A stretch of 64,000 nt of DNA from Bradyrhizobium sp. (GTDB lineage Bacteria > Pseudomonadota > Alphaproteobacteria > Rhizobiales > Xanthobacteraceae). The position numbers and the translations under genes are program-made. The notes beneath the pieces were generated by a model. It did no database searches and was not told where the DNA came from. It saw only the letters and a program-made list of their open reading frames with translations. Shown piece by piece: positions 7,949-20,015 of the stretch. Location: assembly GCF_022844465.1 (NCBI RefSeq), contig NZ_JALHLP010000002.1, positions 124,001 through 188,000 on the forward strand, written 5' to 3'. The first letter of the stretch is position 1. Each line of letters begins with the position of its first letter.

Positions 7949-9700
7949 TCATTGTCCGGCCGCTGTCGCGCCGCGGCTGCGCGGATCGGCTGCGCCGAGC
8001 AACCCTGCGGGCGTGACCGCGATCGAATTGGCCGAGGTCTGGCCAAGCGGCTCGATCACCTGATGGCCCATTGCCCGCAGCGCATCCAGCGTTTCGGCCG
8101 GGAATCCGCGCTCGACGCGTACCGCGTCGGGCATCCACTGATGATGCACGCGCGGCGCGGCCACGGCGGCGGCGACGCCCATCCCATAGTCAAGCGCGTT
8201 GACCACGATCTGCAGCACCGCCGAGATGATCCGGCTGCCGCCGGGCGTCCCCGTCACCAGCACCGGCTTGCCGTCCTTCAGCACGATGGTCGGCGACATC
8301 GACGACAATGGTCGTTTGCCGGGGCCGGGAAGGTTGGCCTCGAAACCGACCAGACCAAACGCGTTCGACGCGCCGGGGGCGGCGGTGAAATCGTCGAGTT
8401 CGTTGTTGAGCAGCACCCCGGTGCCGTCGGCGACCAGCCCGACGCCGTAGGAAAAGTTCAGCGTGTAGGTGTTGCTGACGGCGTTGCCGCTGGAATCGAC
8501 CACGGAGTAATGCGTGGTGTTGCTGCCCTCGCGCGGCGGGGCAAGCGACAGGATATCGGCGGACGGCGTTGCGCGGGCAAGGTCGATGCCAGCCCGCTGC
8601 CTGGTGGCGTAATCCTTGGTGATCAGAATATCCGCCGGGGCGTTGACGAAGGCGGAATCGCCGAGATGGCGGGCGCGGTCGGCGTAAGCGCGCTTCATCG
8701 CCTCGATCATGAGATGCAGGGAGGCAGCCGAGCCCTGTCTCATGTCCGCCATTGCGAAACCTTCGAGAATGTTCAGCGCCTGCACCAACACCGTGCCGCC
8801 GGACGAGGGTAGCGGCATCGAGACGATGTCGTATCCGCGATAGCTGCCGCGCACGGGATTGCGGATGAGGGCCTGGTACGATCGCAGATCGTCGGCGGTT
8901 ATGACGCCGCCAGCATCGGCAACGGCCTTTGCCAGCCGTTCGGCGATCGGCCCGTCATAGAAGGCGCGGGGTCCCTGTTCCGCAATCGTCGACAGCGTCG
9001 CGGCAAGATCGGACTGGACCAGCCGGTCGCCTTCCTGCAGCGGCGCGCCGTCGCTCCGCGAAAATATCCTGGCGGAGTTCGGCCAGCGCGCCATCCGGCG
9101 ATACATGTCCGGCAACGTGTCGGCCATGTCGTCGGCGACGACGAACCCGTCGCGCGCCAGTTCGATGGCGGGCTTGAGGATCTGTCCGAGCGTGAAGCGG
9201 CCGGAGCCGTATTTTTCCAGCGCCAGCGCCAGTCCGGCAACGGTGCCGGGCACCCCGATGCCAAGCGCGGAATTGCGCGATTTGTCCGCATCGGGCTTGC
9301 CGTCCGGCCCAAGAAAGACGTCGCGCGTGATCGCCGCGGGCGCAGTCTCGCGATAGTCGATGGCGACCTGCTCGTGGCGTTCGGCCGAATGGATCACCAT
9401 GAACCCGCCGCCGCCGATGTTACCGGCGCGCGGATAGGTCACGGCGAGCGCAAAGCCGGTCGCGACCGCGGCATCCACCGCATTGCCGCCCTGCCGCAGG
9501 ATGTCGGCGCCGACTTGCGCGGCGAGCCTTTCCTGCGCGACCACCATGCCGCGATCCGAGGCGATGGCACGAACCTGGGAGGGATCCGGCGGCGAGTAGT
9601 CGCGCCGCTGCTGCTGCCCGACCGCTGGGGCCGCGCAGGCCAACGTCAGTGCAATGACGGCGAACGTCGCTCGGCGCCACAAGTTTGGAAACGTCGTCAT
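7949..9700 (-). CDS. ggt: Gamma-glutamyltransferase
   Basis: A 583-residue periplasmic enzyme that cleaves gamma-glutamyl bonds of glutathione and related peptides and transfers the glutamyl group to water or amino acids. The N-terminal signal peptide ends at VGQQQ. Family motifs include GGNAVDAAVATGFALAV and GGGGFMVIH early, and SNTTHYSVVD about two-thirds along, where the first Thr of THYSV is the autoprocessing nucleophile. MPLPSSGGT and LSSMSPTIV (oxyanion Ser) follow the known order. The ATG at 9700 starts the signal peptide; the open frame extends to 9829. Cotranscribed with the serine hydrolase downstream and divergent from the MFS gene. Confidence 0.92.
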   Translation of the reverse strand: MTTFPNLWRRATFAVIALTLACAAPAVGQQQRRDYSPPDPSQVRAIASDRGMVVAQERLAAQVGADILRQGGNAVDAAVATGFALAVTYPRAGNIGGGGFMVIHSAERHEQVAIDYRETAPAAITRDVFLGPDGKPDADKSRNSALGIGVPGTVAGLALALEKYGSGRFTLGQILKPAIELARDGFVVADDMADTLPDMYRRMARWPNSARIFSRSDGAPLQEGDRLVQSDLAATLSTIAEQGPRAFYDGPIAERLAKAVADAGGVITADDLRSYQALIRNPVRGSYRGYDIVSMPLPSSGGTVLVQALNILEGFAMADMRQGSAASLHLMIEAMKRAYADRARHLGDSAFVNAPADILITKDYATRQRAGIDLARATPSADILSLAPPREGSNTTHYSVVDSSGNAVSNTYTLNFSYGVGLVADGTGVLLNNELDDFTAAPGASNAFGLVGFEANLPGPGKRPLSSMSPTIVLKDGKPVLVTGTPGGSRIISAVLQIVVNALDYGMGVAAAVAAPRVHHQWMPDAVRVERGFPAETLDALRAMGHQVIEPLGQTSANSIAVTPAGLLGAADPRSRGATAAGQ

Positions 9701-9827
9701 CGAGAAACCGCCGCCATTGGAGCCGGTGCGACGCCTGGCGACCGCGCCAGCGTCGGCAATGCATGCTATAGGCAATTGGATTCGGCTGGCAAAGCGCTTC
9801 GCATGATTCGTGACGGAACCCCCTGGC

Positions 9828-11207
9828 ATGGCTGTGATCGCTTCCGAGGCTAGTGACGCCGAGCCGGAATATCCGCGCCGCGCCGCCGTCGTCAGCTGGA
9901 TCCTGTTCGATTGGGCCGCGCAGCCCTATTTCACCTTGATCACCACCTTCGTGTTCGCGCCCTACTTTGCGAACTTTGTGGCGCCGGATCCGGCGACAGG
10001 GCAGGCATTGTGGGGATTCGCCACTGCGGCCGCCGGGCTGACGATCGCCCTGCTGTCACCGGTTCTGGGCGCCATTGCCGACGCCAGCGGCCGGCGCAAG
10101 CCGTGGATCATCGGATTCGGCGCGCTGCTGGTGGTCGGGTCCTGCCTGATGTGGTTCGGAAGACCGGGCGATCCCGGCGTGATTGTGCCGCTGCTGGTCG
10201 CTTACGCCCTGGCGAGCGTCGGGATCGAATTTGCGACCGTCTTCAACAATGCGATGATGCCGAGTTTGGTGCCGCCGGAAAAGATCGGGCGGCTGTCCGG
10301 CAACGGATGGGCGACCGGCTATATCGGCGGGATTCTCAGTCTCGTGCTTGTGCTTGGCTTTCTTGCGGCAAGCCCTTCAACCGGGCGAACGCTGTTCGGC
10401 CTGGCACCGCTGTTTGGCCTCGACCCGATCAGCCACCAGGGCGACCGCATCACCGGCCCGCTGACTGCCATCTGGTTCATCATTTTCGTGCTGCCGATGC
10501 TGCTGCTGACGCCGGATTACCCGGCCAGGCGCCCGATCGGCGCGGCGGTGCGCGAAGGATTGCACGGATTGCGGCGAACGCTCGGCGAATTGCCGCGGCA
10601 GAAATCGCTGGGCAAGTTCCTGCTCGCCAACATGATCTACACCGACGGCCTGGTGTCGCTGTTTGCCTTTGGCGGCATCTACGCGGCCGGTACCTTCGGC
10701 TGGCGGACGATCCAGATCGGCAGTTTCGGAATCCTGCTGGCGATCGCCGGCACGTTCGGGGCCTGGCTCGGCGGCAAGCTCGACGACAGGGTGGGACCCC
10801 GGCGCGTTATCGCCGGCAGCCTGATGACCCTGCTGCTCGCCATTGTTGCGATCTTGCTGGTTGACAAGGATTCGATTCTGTTCATGCCGGTGGCGCCGCC
10901 TGCGGCGGATGGCGCGCTGTTTTCCGGCGCCGCCGAGCGCGCCTATCTCGTGCTGGGATGCCTGATCGGCGCCGCCGGCGGTCCGCTGCAGGCGGCGTCA
11001 CGCTCGCTGCTGATTCGCCTCGCGCCAAAGGATCGCATCGCCCAGTATTTCGGATTGTTCGCGCTGACCGGAAAGGTCACTTCGTTCATCGGGCCGCTGC
11101 TGATCGGCGTGATCACGGCCTATACCGCGAGCCAGAAAGCCGGCATGGCGGTGCTGGTGCTGTTCTTCGTCGGGGGGCTGGCGCTGCTGGCGCGGGTGCG
11201 GGAGTAG
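9828..11207 (+). CDS. MFS transporter, UMF1 (autophagy-related Atg22-like) family
   Basis: About 459 residues with roughly twelve hydrophobic segments. The opening SWILFDWAAQPYFTLITTFVFAPYF carries the WxxYDWA-like signature of the UMF1 (unknown major facilitator 1) group, related to vacuolar Atg22 amino-acid effluxers. Conserved cytoplasmic loop ADASGRRKPWI follows TM2-3. The substrate is unknown; amino acids or peptides are a reasonable guess given the divergent ggt gene. The ATG at 9828 is chosen; an in-frame GTG at 9810 would add six residues. Confidence 0.82.
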   Translation: MAVIASEASDAEPEYPRRAAVVSWILFDWAAQPYFTLITTFVFAPYFANFVAPDPATGQALWGFATAAAGLTIALLSPVLGAIADASGRRKPWIIGFGALLVVGSCLMWFGRPGDPGVIVPLLVAYALASVGIEFATVFNNAMMPSLVPPEKIGRLSGNGWATGYIGGILSLVLVLGFLAASPSTGRTLFGLAPLFGLDPISHQGDRITGPLTAIWFIIFVLPMLLLTPDYPARRPIGAAVREGLHGLRRTLGELPRQKSLGKFLLANMIYTDGLVSLFAFGGIYAAGTFGWRTIQIGSFGILLAIAGTFGAWLGGKLDDRVGPRRVIAGSLMTLLLAIVAILLVDKDSILFMPVAPPAADGALFSGAAERAYLVLGCLIGAAGGPLQAASRSLLIRLAPKDRIAQYFGLFALTGKVTSFIGPLLIGVITAYTASQKAGMAVLVLFFVGGLALLARVRE

Positions 11208-11216
11208 TTCCAACGT

Positions 11217-11331
11217 CGTCATTCCGGGGCGCGCGTTAGCGCGAACTACGATGTGCAATTGCACATCGTGAGAATCTCGAGCCTCATCTCCGGATTCCGG
11301 GTTCATCGCTGCGCGATGCCCCGGAATGACG
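11217..11331. repeat. Palindromic intergenic repeat (family C, copy 1)
   Basis: Inverted ends CGTCATTCCGGGGC (11217-11230) and GCCCCGGAATGACG (11318-11331), with an inner palindrome around TGTGCAATTGCACA. Related copies are at 42723-42805 and 62837-62962. It lies between the convergent MFS and purH genes. Confidence 0.8.
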
Positions 11332-11339
11332 AGGGTGCA

Positions 11340-12935
11340 TCAATGCCTGAAATGCCTGACGCCGGTGAACACCATGGCGATGCCGTGGTCGTCGGCGGCC
11401 TTGATGACTTCGTCGTCGCGCACCGAGCCGCCGGGCTGAATGACGGCGGTCGCGCCGGCCTCGATGCAGGCCAGCATGCCGTCGGCGAACGGGAAGAAGG
11501 CGTCGGATGCCACGACGGAACCCTTGGTGAGGGGTTCGGTTAATTTCAGTTCGGCGGCGGCGTCCAGCGCCTTGCGCGCGGCAATGCGGGCGGAATCGAT
11601 CCGGCTCATCTGGCCGGCGCCGATGCCGACGGTCGCGAGATCCCTGGCATAGATGATGGTGTTCGACTTGACGTGCTTGGCGACACGGAACGCGAATTTG
11701 AGATCCCGCAGTTCGGCTTCCGAAGGCGCGCGACTGGTCACGACCTTCAGCGTCATGTCGTCGACCACGGCGTTGTCGCGGCTCTGCACCAGCATCCCGC
11801 CGGCGACGGTCTTGGCGGTCAGGCCCAGGCTGCGCGGATCAGGCAGGCCGCCTGCCAGCAACAGCCGTAGGTTCTTCTTCGCGGCGACGATCCTGATGGC
11901 TTCGTCGGTCGCATCCGGCGCGATGATCACCTCGGTAAAGATTTCGGTGATGGCGCGGGCGGACTCCGCGTCGAGCGTGCGGTTCAGCGCGACGATGCCG
12001 CCAAAGGCGGACGTCTGGTCGCAGGCCAGCGCCTTGCGGTAGGCAGTGAGCAGATCGGCGCCCTCGGCGACGCCGCAGGGATTGGCGTGCTTGACGATGA
12101 CGCAGGCGGCGGTGCGTTTGGCGTCGAACTCGCCGATGCATTCATAGGCGGCGTCGGTATCGTTGATGTTGTTGTAGGACAGCTCCTTGCCCTGCAACTG
12201 CCGTGCGGTGGCGACGCCGGGGCGCCGGCCGGGCGTCGCATAGAACGCCGCCTTCTGGTGCGGGTTCTCGCCATAACGCAAGGACTGGATCAGGCGGCCG
12301 CCGAAGGCGCGGAAACCCGGGGCGTCGTTTTCCAGCACGCCGGCAAACCAGTTCGAGATTGCGGCATCGTAGGCGGCGGTGCGGGCGTAGGCCTTTGCCG
12401 CCAGCCGCCTTCGCAGCTTCAAAGTCGTTGCCCCCTCGTTGGCGGCGAGTTCGTCGAGCACGCCCTGATAGTCCTGCGCCTCGACGACCACGGCGACGTC
12501 ATCGTGGTTTTTCGCGGCGGCGCGGATCATCGCCGGTCCGCCAATGTCGATGTTCTCGATGCAGTCATCAAAATCCGCGCCCTGATCGACGGTGGCCTCG
12601 AACGGGTAGAGATTGACGACGAGCAGATCAATCGGCGCGATGCCGTGCGCGTTCATCGCCTCGGCATGTTGCGGGTTGTTACGGATCGCGAGCAGGCCGC
12701 CATGCACCTTCGGATGCAGCGTCTTGACCCGGCCATCCATCATCTCTGGAAAGCCGGTGAGCTCAGAGACATCCCTGACCTTGAGCCCCGCCGCGGCGAT
12801 GGCTTTCGCGGTGCCGCCGGTCGAGACGAGTTCGACGCCGTGGCCTGCCAGCGCCTTGGCAAACTCGATCAGGCCGGTCTTGTCGGAAACGGACAACAGG
12901 GCGCGGGCTACGCGGCGCGGATGATGATCGGTCAT
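11340..12935 (-). CDS. purH: Bifunctional AICAR formyltransferase / IMP cyclohydrolase
   Basis: A 531-residue protein catalysing the last two steps of IMP synthesis. The N-terminal third is the cyclohydrolase (MGS-like) domain: [18 protein letters not shown] and [16 protein letters not shown]. The rest is the AICAR transformylase domain, with [14 protein letters not shown] and [14 protein letters not shown], which holds the catalytic Lys-His pair. The C-terminus [29 protein letters not shown] is complete. Length matches the family (about 530). It is last in a minus-strand series rsmB, heparinase-like, purH. Confidence 0.96.
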   Translation of the reverse strand: MTDHHPRRVARALLSVSDKTGLIEFAKALAGHGVELVSTGGTAKAIAAAGLKVRDVSELTGFPEMMDGRVKTLHPKVHGGLLAIRNNPQHAEAMNAHGIAPIDLLVVNLYPFEATVDQGADFDDCIENIDIGGPAMIRAAAKNHDDVAVVVEAQDYQGVLDELAANEGATTLKLRRRLAAKAYARTAAYDAAISNWFAGVLENDAPGFRAFGGRLIQSLRYGENPHQKAAFYATPGRRPGVATARQLQGKELSYNNINDTDAAYECIGEFDAKRTAACVIVKHANPCGVAEGADLLTAYRKALACDQTSAFGGIVALNRTLDAESARAITEIFTEVIIAPDATDEAIRIVAAKKNLRLLLAGGLPDPRSLGLTAKTVAGGMLVQSRDNAVVDDMTLKVVTSRAPSEAELRDLKFAFRVAKHVKSNTIIYARDLATVGIGAGQMSRIDSARIAARKALDAAAELKLTEPLTKGSVVASDAFFPFADGMLACIEAGATAVIQPGGSVRDDEVIKAADDHGIAMVFTGVRHFRH

Positions 12936-13044
12936 GGGTGGTTCCTGGGCCTGGCAGGTCAGCCGGTAGCATGGTTTTGCCGGTCATGAAACCAACAGGA
13001 AATCTGCCAGCGCCGCGTGTGGAAATCTCCCGGCCGGAGCGGTT

Positions 13045-14799
13045 CTAGAGCGGCAATTCCGGCTCGCGCTTGACGGCGGCCCGGGCGCCCGGCGCGGCGG
13101 CCAGCATCTTTGAACGCACGAAACTCCAGCGGATCGAGGTGGCGTTGCGCAAATCCTGCCGGATCACGATCTGGGACGTGCGGCGGGGTCCGTCATTGCC
13201 GGCCAGAAAAGCGCTGTCCTCGAGCTCGGCCTTGTCGTCGCGGGCCTCGAACGTCCAGACGTCGCGATTGGGCAATACCAGCATGATGCCGCGGCCATCG
13301 CTCAGCCGGCTCGCCTTCACCTGCGGGTGCAGATGAAACCGCACGGCAAAGTCGGTATCGACGTCCCTGCTTCGTGCGCCCTGTGCCTGCGCCACTGAGT
13401 CCTCGCCGTCCAGCCTGTTTCCGTCGCGGGCGATCATCAGCACCCGCCGGTGTACCACCCCGAACCGCGCCAGATAGCCGTCATGCGAGGTGGTCAGCAG
13501 TTCGCCGTTGGCCAGCGTTTCACGATGGCATTCCACATTCGCCGGACCGCTCACGACCGGCGAGCCCTGCAGCAGCCGCTTCATCGCCGACAGCTCGACA
13601 AACTGGCAGGAAGACGCGTCGTGATAGGTCAGGGTCGAGTGCGCCGCGGTGCTTCGCGCGAAGGCGCGCCAATTGTCGCGGCCTGTCGAAGGCATTCCAC
13701 AATTGATGACGATCCGGCTCGACCCGGACGACAGCTCGAAGGCCAGACAGCCGGCGTGCGCCTCCTGGCTGACGCTCGGCGGTGGCGGTGGCCCCGTGTC
13801 CATGATGACGGTCGTGGCGCCGGCGTCGAGGCGCTGGAAGCCGGAGTGCGGCATGCTCGACATCGGCACGCCATGGGTGTCGTCATAGGCGAGCAGCGTC
13901 GCCACCAGATCCGACGGCGCGCTGCTCATGCCGTTGAACAGCGCAAAGCTGCCGTCGCCGTGACGGAAGAAGCGCAGCATCGGCATCATGCGGTCGATCG
14001 CGTTGAGCAGCGCCGGGGGCGGGGCGATGTTGCGGGCGGCAAAGGTCTGGCGCAGCGGCAGCATGTCGCTGAGCAATTCGACCAGCGCGCCCGGATTGCG
14101 CGAGATATGCCCGCCGTCGGGCATAATCTGCCGCTGCAGTTCGTCGGAAAGCCGCCGCGTCGCGAAGCGGATGTGACGTGCCTGGTTGGCAAGGCACAGC
14201 GCGGCGTAGCAGAGCGCGATCAGGACCTGCAGTCGCGGCACCCCGTCGGCGATGTCGAGCATGGTGTAGCGCAGGTAACGGATCTCACGGGTCAGCCCGC
14301 GCAGATACTTCCGGTAGAACTTGCCGTCGGTGTCGCCGAGCACCAGCGGCGCCTGCGACAACAGCGAGATCACGCGGCGCGCCAGCACGTCGGCGCGGCG
14401 TTCGGTCGAGCGCCGGCGGGTCGGGTTCGAGAGCCAGTCGTCGACCAGCGATCGGGCATTGGCACGGGTGAGCGCGGTGTCGGCCGCGCGAAGGTGCCGC
14501 AGCCATCCAAAGCCGAGCAGCGCCGCTTCCCAGTCCTGAGAAGGCGCCTCAAGATCGAAGATCGATCGGCCGTGGCAGGTCACGATCTTGCCCGCAAACA
14601 CGAAACGGCCGGCATAGATTTCAGCCGCGCGGGTGGCGTCGGCGGTCCGGAGGTCGTGCGGCGCGATGATCAGACGGTCGGCGCGGCCGGGCCAAAGCCA
14701 CGATGCCGCCACGGTTCCCCCGCTTGCGCGCGCAGCGATGCCCCGCGCAAAGCGGCTCATCATAAGCGTCGAGATGCGTCTGCGTTGAGCGACCGACAC
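13045..14799 (-). CDS. Heparinase II/III-like family protein
   Basis: A 584-residue protein with an alpha-helical (alpha/alpha toroid-like) N-terminal half and a beta-rich C-terminal half typical of the heparinase II/III family; recognisable segments are HISRNPGALVELLSDMLPLR, DGSFALFNGM and the late AAHSTLTYHDASSCQF. In bradyrhizobia this gene commonly sits between rsmB and purH. The family includes polysaccharide lyases, but no signal peptide is evident and the substrate is unknown. The GTG start at 14799 has AAGG six bases upstream; ATGs at 14763 and 14760 are alternatives. Confidence 0.8.
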   Translation of the reverse strand: MSVAQRRRISTLMMSRFARGIAARASGGTVAASWLWPGRADRLIIAPHDLRTADATRAAEIYAGRFVFAGKIVTCHGRSIFDLEAPSQDWEAALLGFGWLRHLRAADTALTRANARSLVDDWLSNPTRRRSTERRADVLARRVISLLSQAPLVLGDTDGKFYRKYLRGLTREIRYLRYTMLDIADGVPRLQVLIALCYAALCLANQARHIRFATRRLSDELQRQIMPDGGHISRNPGALVELLSDMLPLRQTFAARNIAPPPALLNAIDRMMPMLRFFRHGDGSFALFNGMSSAPSDLVATLLAYDDTHGVPMSSMPHSGFQRLDAGATTVIMDTGPPPPPSVSQEAHAGCLAFELSSGSSRIVINCGMPSTGRDNWRAFARSTAAHSTLTYHDASSCQFVELSAMKRLLQGSPVVSGPANVECHRETLANGELLTTSHDGYLARFGVVHRRVLMIARDGNRLDGEDSVAQAQGARSRDVDTDFAVRFHLHPQVKASRLSDGRGIMLVLPNRDVWTFEARDDKAELEDSAFLAGNDGPRRTSQIVIRQDLRNATSIRWSFVRSKMLAAAPGARAAVKREPELPL

Positions 14800-14919
14800 G
14801 CCGTGCCTTGCGATGGAGGGAGGGGTTTTTCTGGCGAATCCTTTTAATCCGGAAACGCCGACATGACACCACTTGAAAACCGGCGAATCACCCGAACCTC
14901 AGGAAATTCCGTTTTGGAA

Positions 14920-16269
14920 TCAACATTTAACCAGACGTGCCGCGTAAAATCCATCCAGTCCGCCGAGCCGGGGGTCATCGTGCGGCAAATGGCAGGGCAG
15001 GGTGCGCAGATCGCCATTGAGGGTGACGATTTCGCTGAGGCCGGCAACCTCGCTTGCATCGACCGGGACGCGGCGAACGCCGGCTTCGGTGGCCAGCAGC
15101 GACGCAATCGCCTGCTCGCCTTCTTCCGGTTCCAGCGAACAGGTGCAATAGACCAGCGTCCCCCCTGGCTTCAGCAGCGCCACCGCCCGCTGCAGCAACC
15201 GCCTCTGCAGCGCCGCCAGCGCCGCGATATCGCCCTCCTGTCGCAACCAGGCCACGTCGGGGTGACGGCGGATGGTCCCGGTGGAACTGCACGGCGCGTC
15301 CACCAGCACGCCGTCATACTCTCCTTTGCCGCCGCCGGGCCATTCGGCGGCGTCGGTCACCACGTGGTCGGCCGGCAGCGCCAGCCGCGCCAGGTTGTCG
15401 CGCAGCCGCGCCATGCGCGTCGGCGAGCGATCGAGCGCGGTGACGCGCGCGCCGGCTTGCGCCAGCTGCGCGGTCTTGCCGCCGGGTGCGGCACAGAGAT
15501 CCACGATGGCTTTTCCGCTGACGTCGCCGAACAGCCGCGCCGGCAGCGCCGCCGCCGCGTCCTGCACCCACCATTGTCCTTCGATGAAACCGGGGAGCAT
15601 GGTCACCGAACCCTGCAGCAGGGTGCGGACGGTTCCGGTCGGCAACACTTCTCCATGCAGACGGGCCGCCCAATGCGTTGCGTCGGCCTTGACGGTGATG
15701 TCGAGCGACGGTTCATGGCCGATGGCTGTCGCCATCTCGCGTGCGGTGGTTTCGCCATAGGCGCCGATCCAGCGCGCCAGCAGCCATGGCGGAATGTCCA
15801 GGTTCTGCGATCGGACTTCGTCGATGAGCGGCTGGCCCTCCCTGGCGCAGCGGCGCAGCACCGCGTTGACGAGGCCGGCATATTTCGCGGCGCGGCGGTC
15901 TGACTGCACCAGCCGCACCGAAAGATCGACGGCGGCATGATCCGGCACGTCCATCCAGAGAATCTGCGCCGCGCCGATCAGGAGCGCGCTTTGCGCGCGG
16001 GGCGCATCGGTCGGGATGCCGCGATCAAGCAGCCGTGACAACACATGGCCGAGCGTGCCCAGGCGCCGCAGGATGGTCGCCACCAATCGCCGCATCAGCG
16101 CGCGGTCGCGGTCGGCCAGCGTCTTCAGTCCGGGATGCGCGCCGGCGCCGTCGAGCTGGTCGTCCAGGGTGCGTTGCTTGTGCAGAACGCCGTCGAGAAT
16201 GTCGGCTGCGATGCGACGCGCCGCCAGACCCGGCACTTCGGAAGGTACTGCGAATCTTGAAGGAGGCAT
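14920..16269 (-). CDS. rsmB: 16S rRNA m5C967 methyltransferase, RsmB family
   Basis: A 449-residue protein. An N-terminal NusB-like helical domain (AARRIAADILDGVLHKQRTLDDQL) is followed by an RsmF-like linker and the SAM-dependent methyltransferase domain: motif I IVDLCAAPGGKTAQLA, motif IV VLVDAPCSSTGTIRR with the release Cys, and motif VI TLVYCTCSLEPEEGEQ with the nucleophilic Cys. It methylates C967 of 16S rRNA. The ATG at 16269 (MPPSRFAVPSE) is preferred over an in-frame upstream start at 16338 because the NusB domain follows directly. Confidence 0.9.
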   Translation of the reverse strand: MPPSRFAVPSEVPGLAARRIAADILDGVLHKQRTLDDQLDGAGAHPGLKTLADRDRALMRRLVATILRRLGTLGHVLSRLLDRGIPTDAPRAQSALLIGAAQILWMDVPDHAAVDLSVRLVQSDRRAAKYAGLVNAVLRRCAREGQPLIDEVRSQNLDIPPWLLARWIGAYGETTAREMATAIGHEPSLDITVKADATHWAARLHGEVLPTGTVRTLLQGSVTMLPGFIEGQWWVQDAAAALPARLFGDVSGKAIVDLCAAPGGKTAQLAQAGARVTALDRSPTRMARLRDNLARLALPADHVVTDAAEWPGGGKGEYDGVLVDAPCSSTGTIRRHPDVAWLRQEGDIAALAALQRRLLQRAVALLKPGGTLVYCTCSLEPEEGEQAIASLLATEAGVRRVPVDASEVAGLSEIVTLNGDLRTLPCHLPHDDPRLGGLDGFYAARLVKC

Positions 16270-16442
16270 GGAGCGGCAATGTCCGGGAAGGAGGAAAGGT
16301 TCTGGCTCATGCCATGAAATGCAGGACTCCCTTGGCATGCGAATATGCCAAATGTAAGAATCGCCGCTGACGATTTCGGGATTGTGATCTCATGGCTGTA
16401 TTCGATGCATGCTATCCCACGCGCGGTTCGGGAAAGTCATAA

Positions 16443-16655
16443 ATGACCGACGATCCTTCTCCGCCCGCCGCGCCGGACGCGGAACACAAGAAGCTGACGC
16501 CCGCCGCGCGGCGCGCGCTGGCTGAGGCCGAGGCGCGCCGGAAGGCCGCTGCGGACCGCGCTTCGCCGCAGGCCAAGGAGTTCCAGGGTCCGAAGGGCCC
16601 GGAACCGACGCGGTATGGCGACTGGGAACGCAAAGGCATCGCTTCCGATTTCTGA
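16443..16655 (+). CDS. DUF1674 protein (SDHAF4/Sdh8-like succinate dehydrogenase assembly factor)
   Basis: A 70-residue protein with an Ala/Arg/Lys-rich helix and the diagnostic C-terminal block EPTRYGDWERKGIASDF, the DUF1674 signature. Mitochondrial SDHAF4/Sdh8 proteins bind free flavinated SdhA and protect it before complex II assembly; bacterial homologues probably do the same (inference). Divergent from rsmB; the 173-base intergenic region holds both promoters. The 3' end is followed closely by the nuclease-like gene. Confidence 0.85.
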   Translation: MTDDPSPPAAPDAEHKKLTPAARRALAEAEARRKAAADRASPQAKEFQGPKGPEPTRYGDWERKGIASDF

Positions 16656-16728
16656 GGCCCGATCTCCCGGATTCAAGGGAATGGCTTTGGGCTTTGCTGT
16701 TGGACCCGACTCAGGCCTAGTTCGGGTC

Positions 16729-17337
16729 ATGTCCCGATTCGGCAGAATGAATGCCTACAGGCCCCCGCACCGAAACCGCTGGCGCCGCGGCGTAGCTATG
16801 GCTTTGCCGTGGGTGTTCATACTCTGCGTGGCGGCGGGGACGATGTTGCCGGTACGGCAATGGATGCACGAGCTATTCCCTGGCTGGACCGATTCGCCGC
16901 CAGCCATCGACAGCCAGGCGGCGCGCGATGCCGAGACGGTCTGGAGGCGGGCCGGAAGTCCCGAATTGCGTCACCCCGTCGATGTCATCCGGACCGTTGA
17001 CGGCGATACCTTCGAGGGCCGCGTTCATTTGTCGCCGGACTTGAATTTGACCACCCGGATTCGTTTGCGCGGTATCGACGCGCCCGAGTTGAAGGCGTCT
17101 TGCCCGCAGGAGCTGAGCATGGCCGAAGCTGCGACGGCAGCGCTGCGCACATTGCTCGGCGAAGGCGATGTCAGGGTATTCAACATCGGGCCGGACAAAT
17201 ATCCCGGACGGGTCGTGGCCGACGTCACCACGAGGCGGAGCGGAAGTGCTGCGACGGCAATGATCGCGACAGGTCACGCGCGCAGCTATTCGGGCGGCCA
17301 TCGCAGCGGCTGGTGCGCGAACGCAATTGCGAAGTAG
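16729..17337 (+). CDS. Membrane-anchored thermonuclease-like (SNase fold) protein
   Basis: About 202 residues from the ATG at 16729 (an ATG at 16747 is also possible). One N-terminal transmembrane helix (LPWVFILCVAAGTMLPV) is followed by an SNase-like OB-fold: DVIRTVDGDTFEGRV and RIRLRGIDAPELKA carry the calcium-binding Asp and catalytic Arg positions of staphylococcal nuclease; KYPGRVVADV matches the second half. The catalytic Glu and last Arg are not obvious. It is expected to sit outside the inner membrane. Real nuclease activity is not certain. Confidence 0.75.
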   Translation: MSRFGRMNAYRPPHRNRWRRGVAMALPWVFILCVAAGTMLPVRQWMHELFPGWTDSPPAIDSQAARDAETVWRRAGSPELRHPVDVIRTVDGDTFEGRVHLSPDLNLTTRIRLRGIDAPELKASCPQELSMAEAATAALRTLLGEGDVRVFNIGPDKYPGRVVADVTTRRSGSAATAMIATGHARSYSGGHRSGWCANAIAK

Positions 17338-17377
17338 AAGCCGTGAGATCGGGCGGAGCGCCGTCCCCTTCGCTGTT

Positions 17378-17890
17378 TCAGCGCGTGACGGTCACCTGGG
17401 TGCCAACAGGGACGCGCTGGTAAAGGTCCTTGATATCCTCATTAAGCATGCGGATGCAGCCGTAGGATACGAAGCCGCCGATCGAACCGGGAACGTTGGT
17501 GCCGTGAATGGCATAGGCGCCGCCGGCAAGCGTTAGCGCGGCGACGCCCATCGGGTTGCGCGGCGAGCCACCGGGAATGACTTCGGGCAAATTTGGCTTG
17601 TCGCGCCTTACTTCGTCCGGCGGCGACCATGCCGGGTTGAGATATTTGCCGTCGATCCGCGTGGTGCCGGACCACTGCCTGCCCGCCCTGCCGACCCCGA
17701 CCGGATAGCGCATGGCACGTCCGGAATCCAGGATGAGGTAAAGGCGGCGTTCGCTGGTCTTCACCACGATTGTTCCCGGCGTGTAGCCGCCGTCGATCTC
17801 GACAACTTCCGGCCGCGCCTGCGCGGTTGTCGAAACGACGGCTGCCGCCCCGGCGAGAGCGGCCACGGCCAACGCAATCTTCAGCGACAT
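17378..17890 (-). CDS. L,D-transpeptidase (YkuD fold), exported
   Basis: A 170-residue protein with a signal peptide (cleavage after AQA, near residue 25) and a single YkuD domain. The catalytic block is AIHGTNVPGSIG then FVSYGCIRMLNEDI, giving the HxG and SxGCxRM motifs with the nucleophilic Cys. Such enzymes form 3-3 cross-links in peptidoglycan or attach outer-membrane proteins to it, both documented in rhizobia. The ATG at 17890 begins the signal peptide. It is convergent with the nuclease gene. Confidence 0.9.
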   Translation of the reverse strand: MSLKIALAVAALAGAAAVVSTTAQARPEVVEIDGGYTPGTIVVKTSERRLYLILDSGRAMRYPVGVGRAGRQWSGTTRIDGKYLNPAWSPPDEVRRDKPNLPEVIPGGSPRNPMGVAALTLAGGAYAIHGTNVPGSIGGFVSYGCIRMLNEDIKDLYQRVPVGTQVTVTR

Positions 17891-18062
17891 ATCAGCCCCA
17901 TTTCGGTCCGCCTTGAACGCGACACAAGCCTCGCCGGCTTTCCATCTCGCCCACACGCGCAACTTAACCGCACCGTTGCTTTCAAAGGTCGGGACCATGG
18001 AAATGTTCCCAACAAGGTAAAGGATCTGAAAACAAAGGTACGAGGCGCCGACGGCGGGCGTG

Positions 18063-20015
<1,953 letters not shown>

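Noticed and set aside
8899..9312. Minus-strand Arg/Pro/Ser-rich frame inside ggt
   Set aside because: Out-of-frame translation of ggt; no independent start signal.
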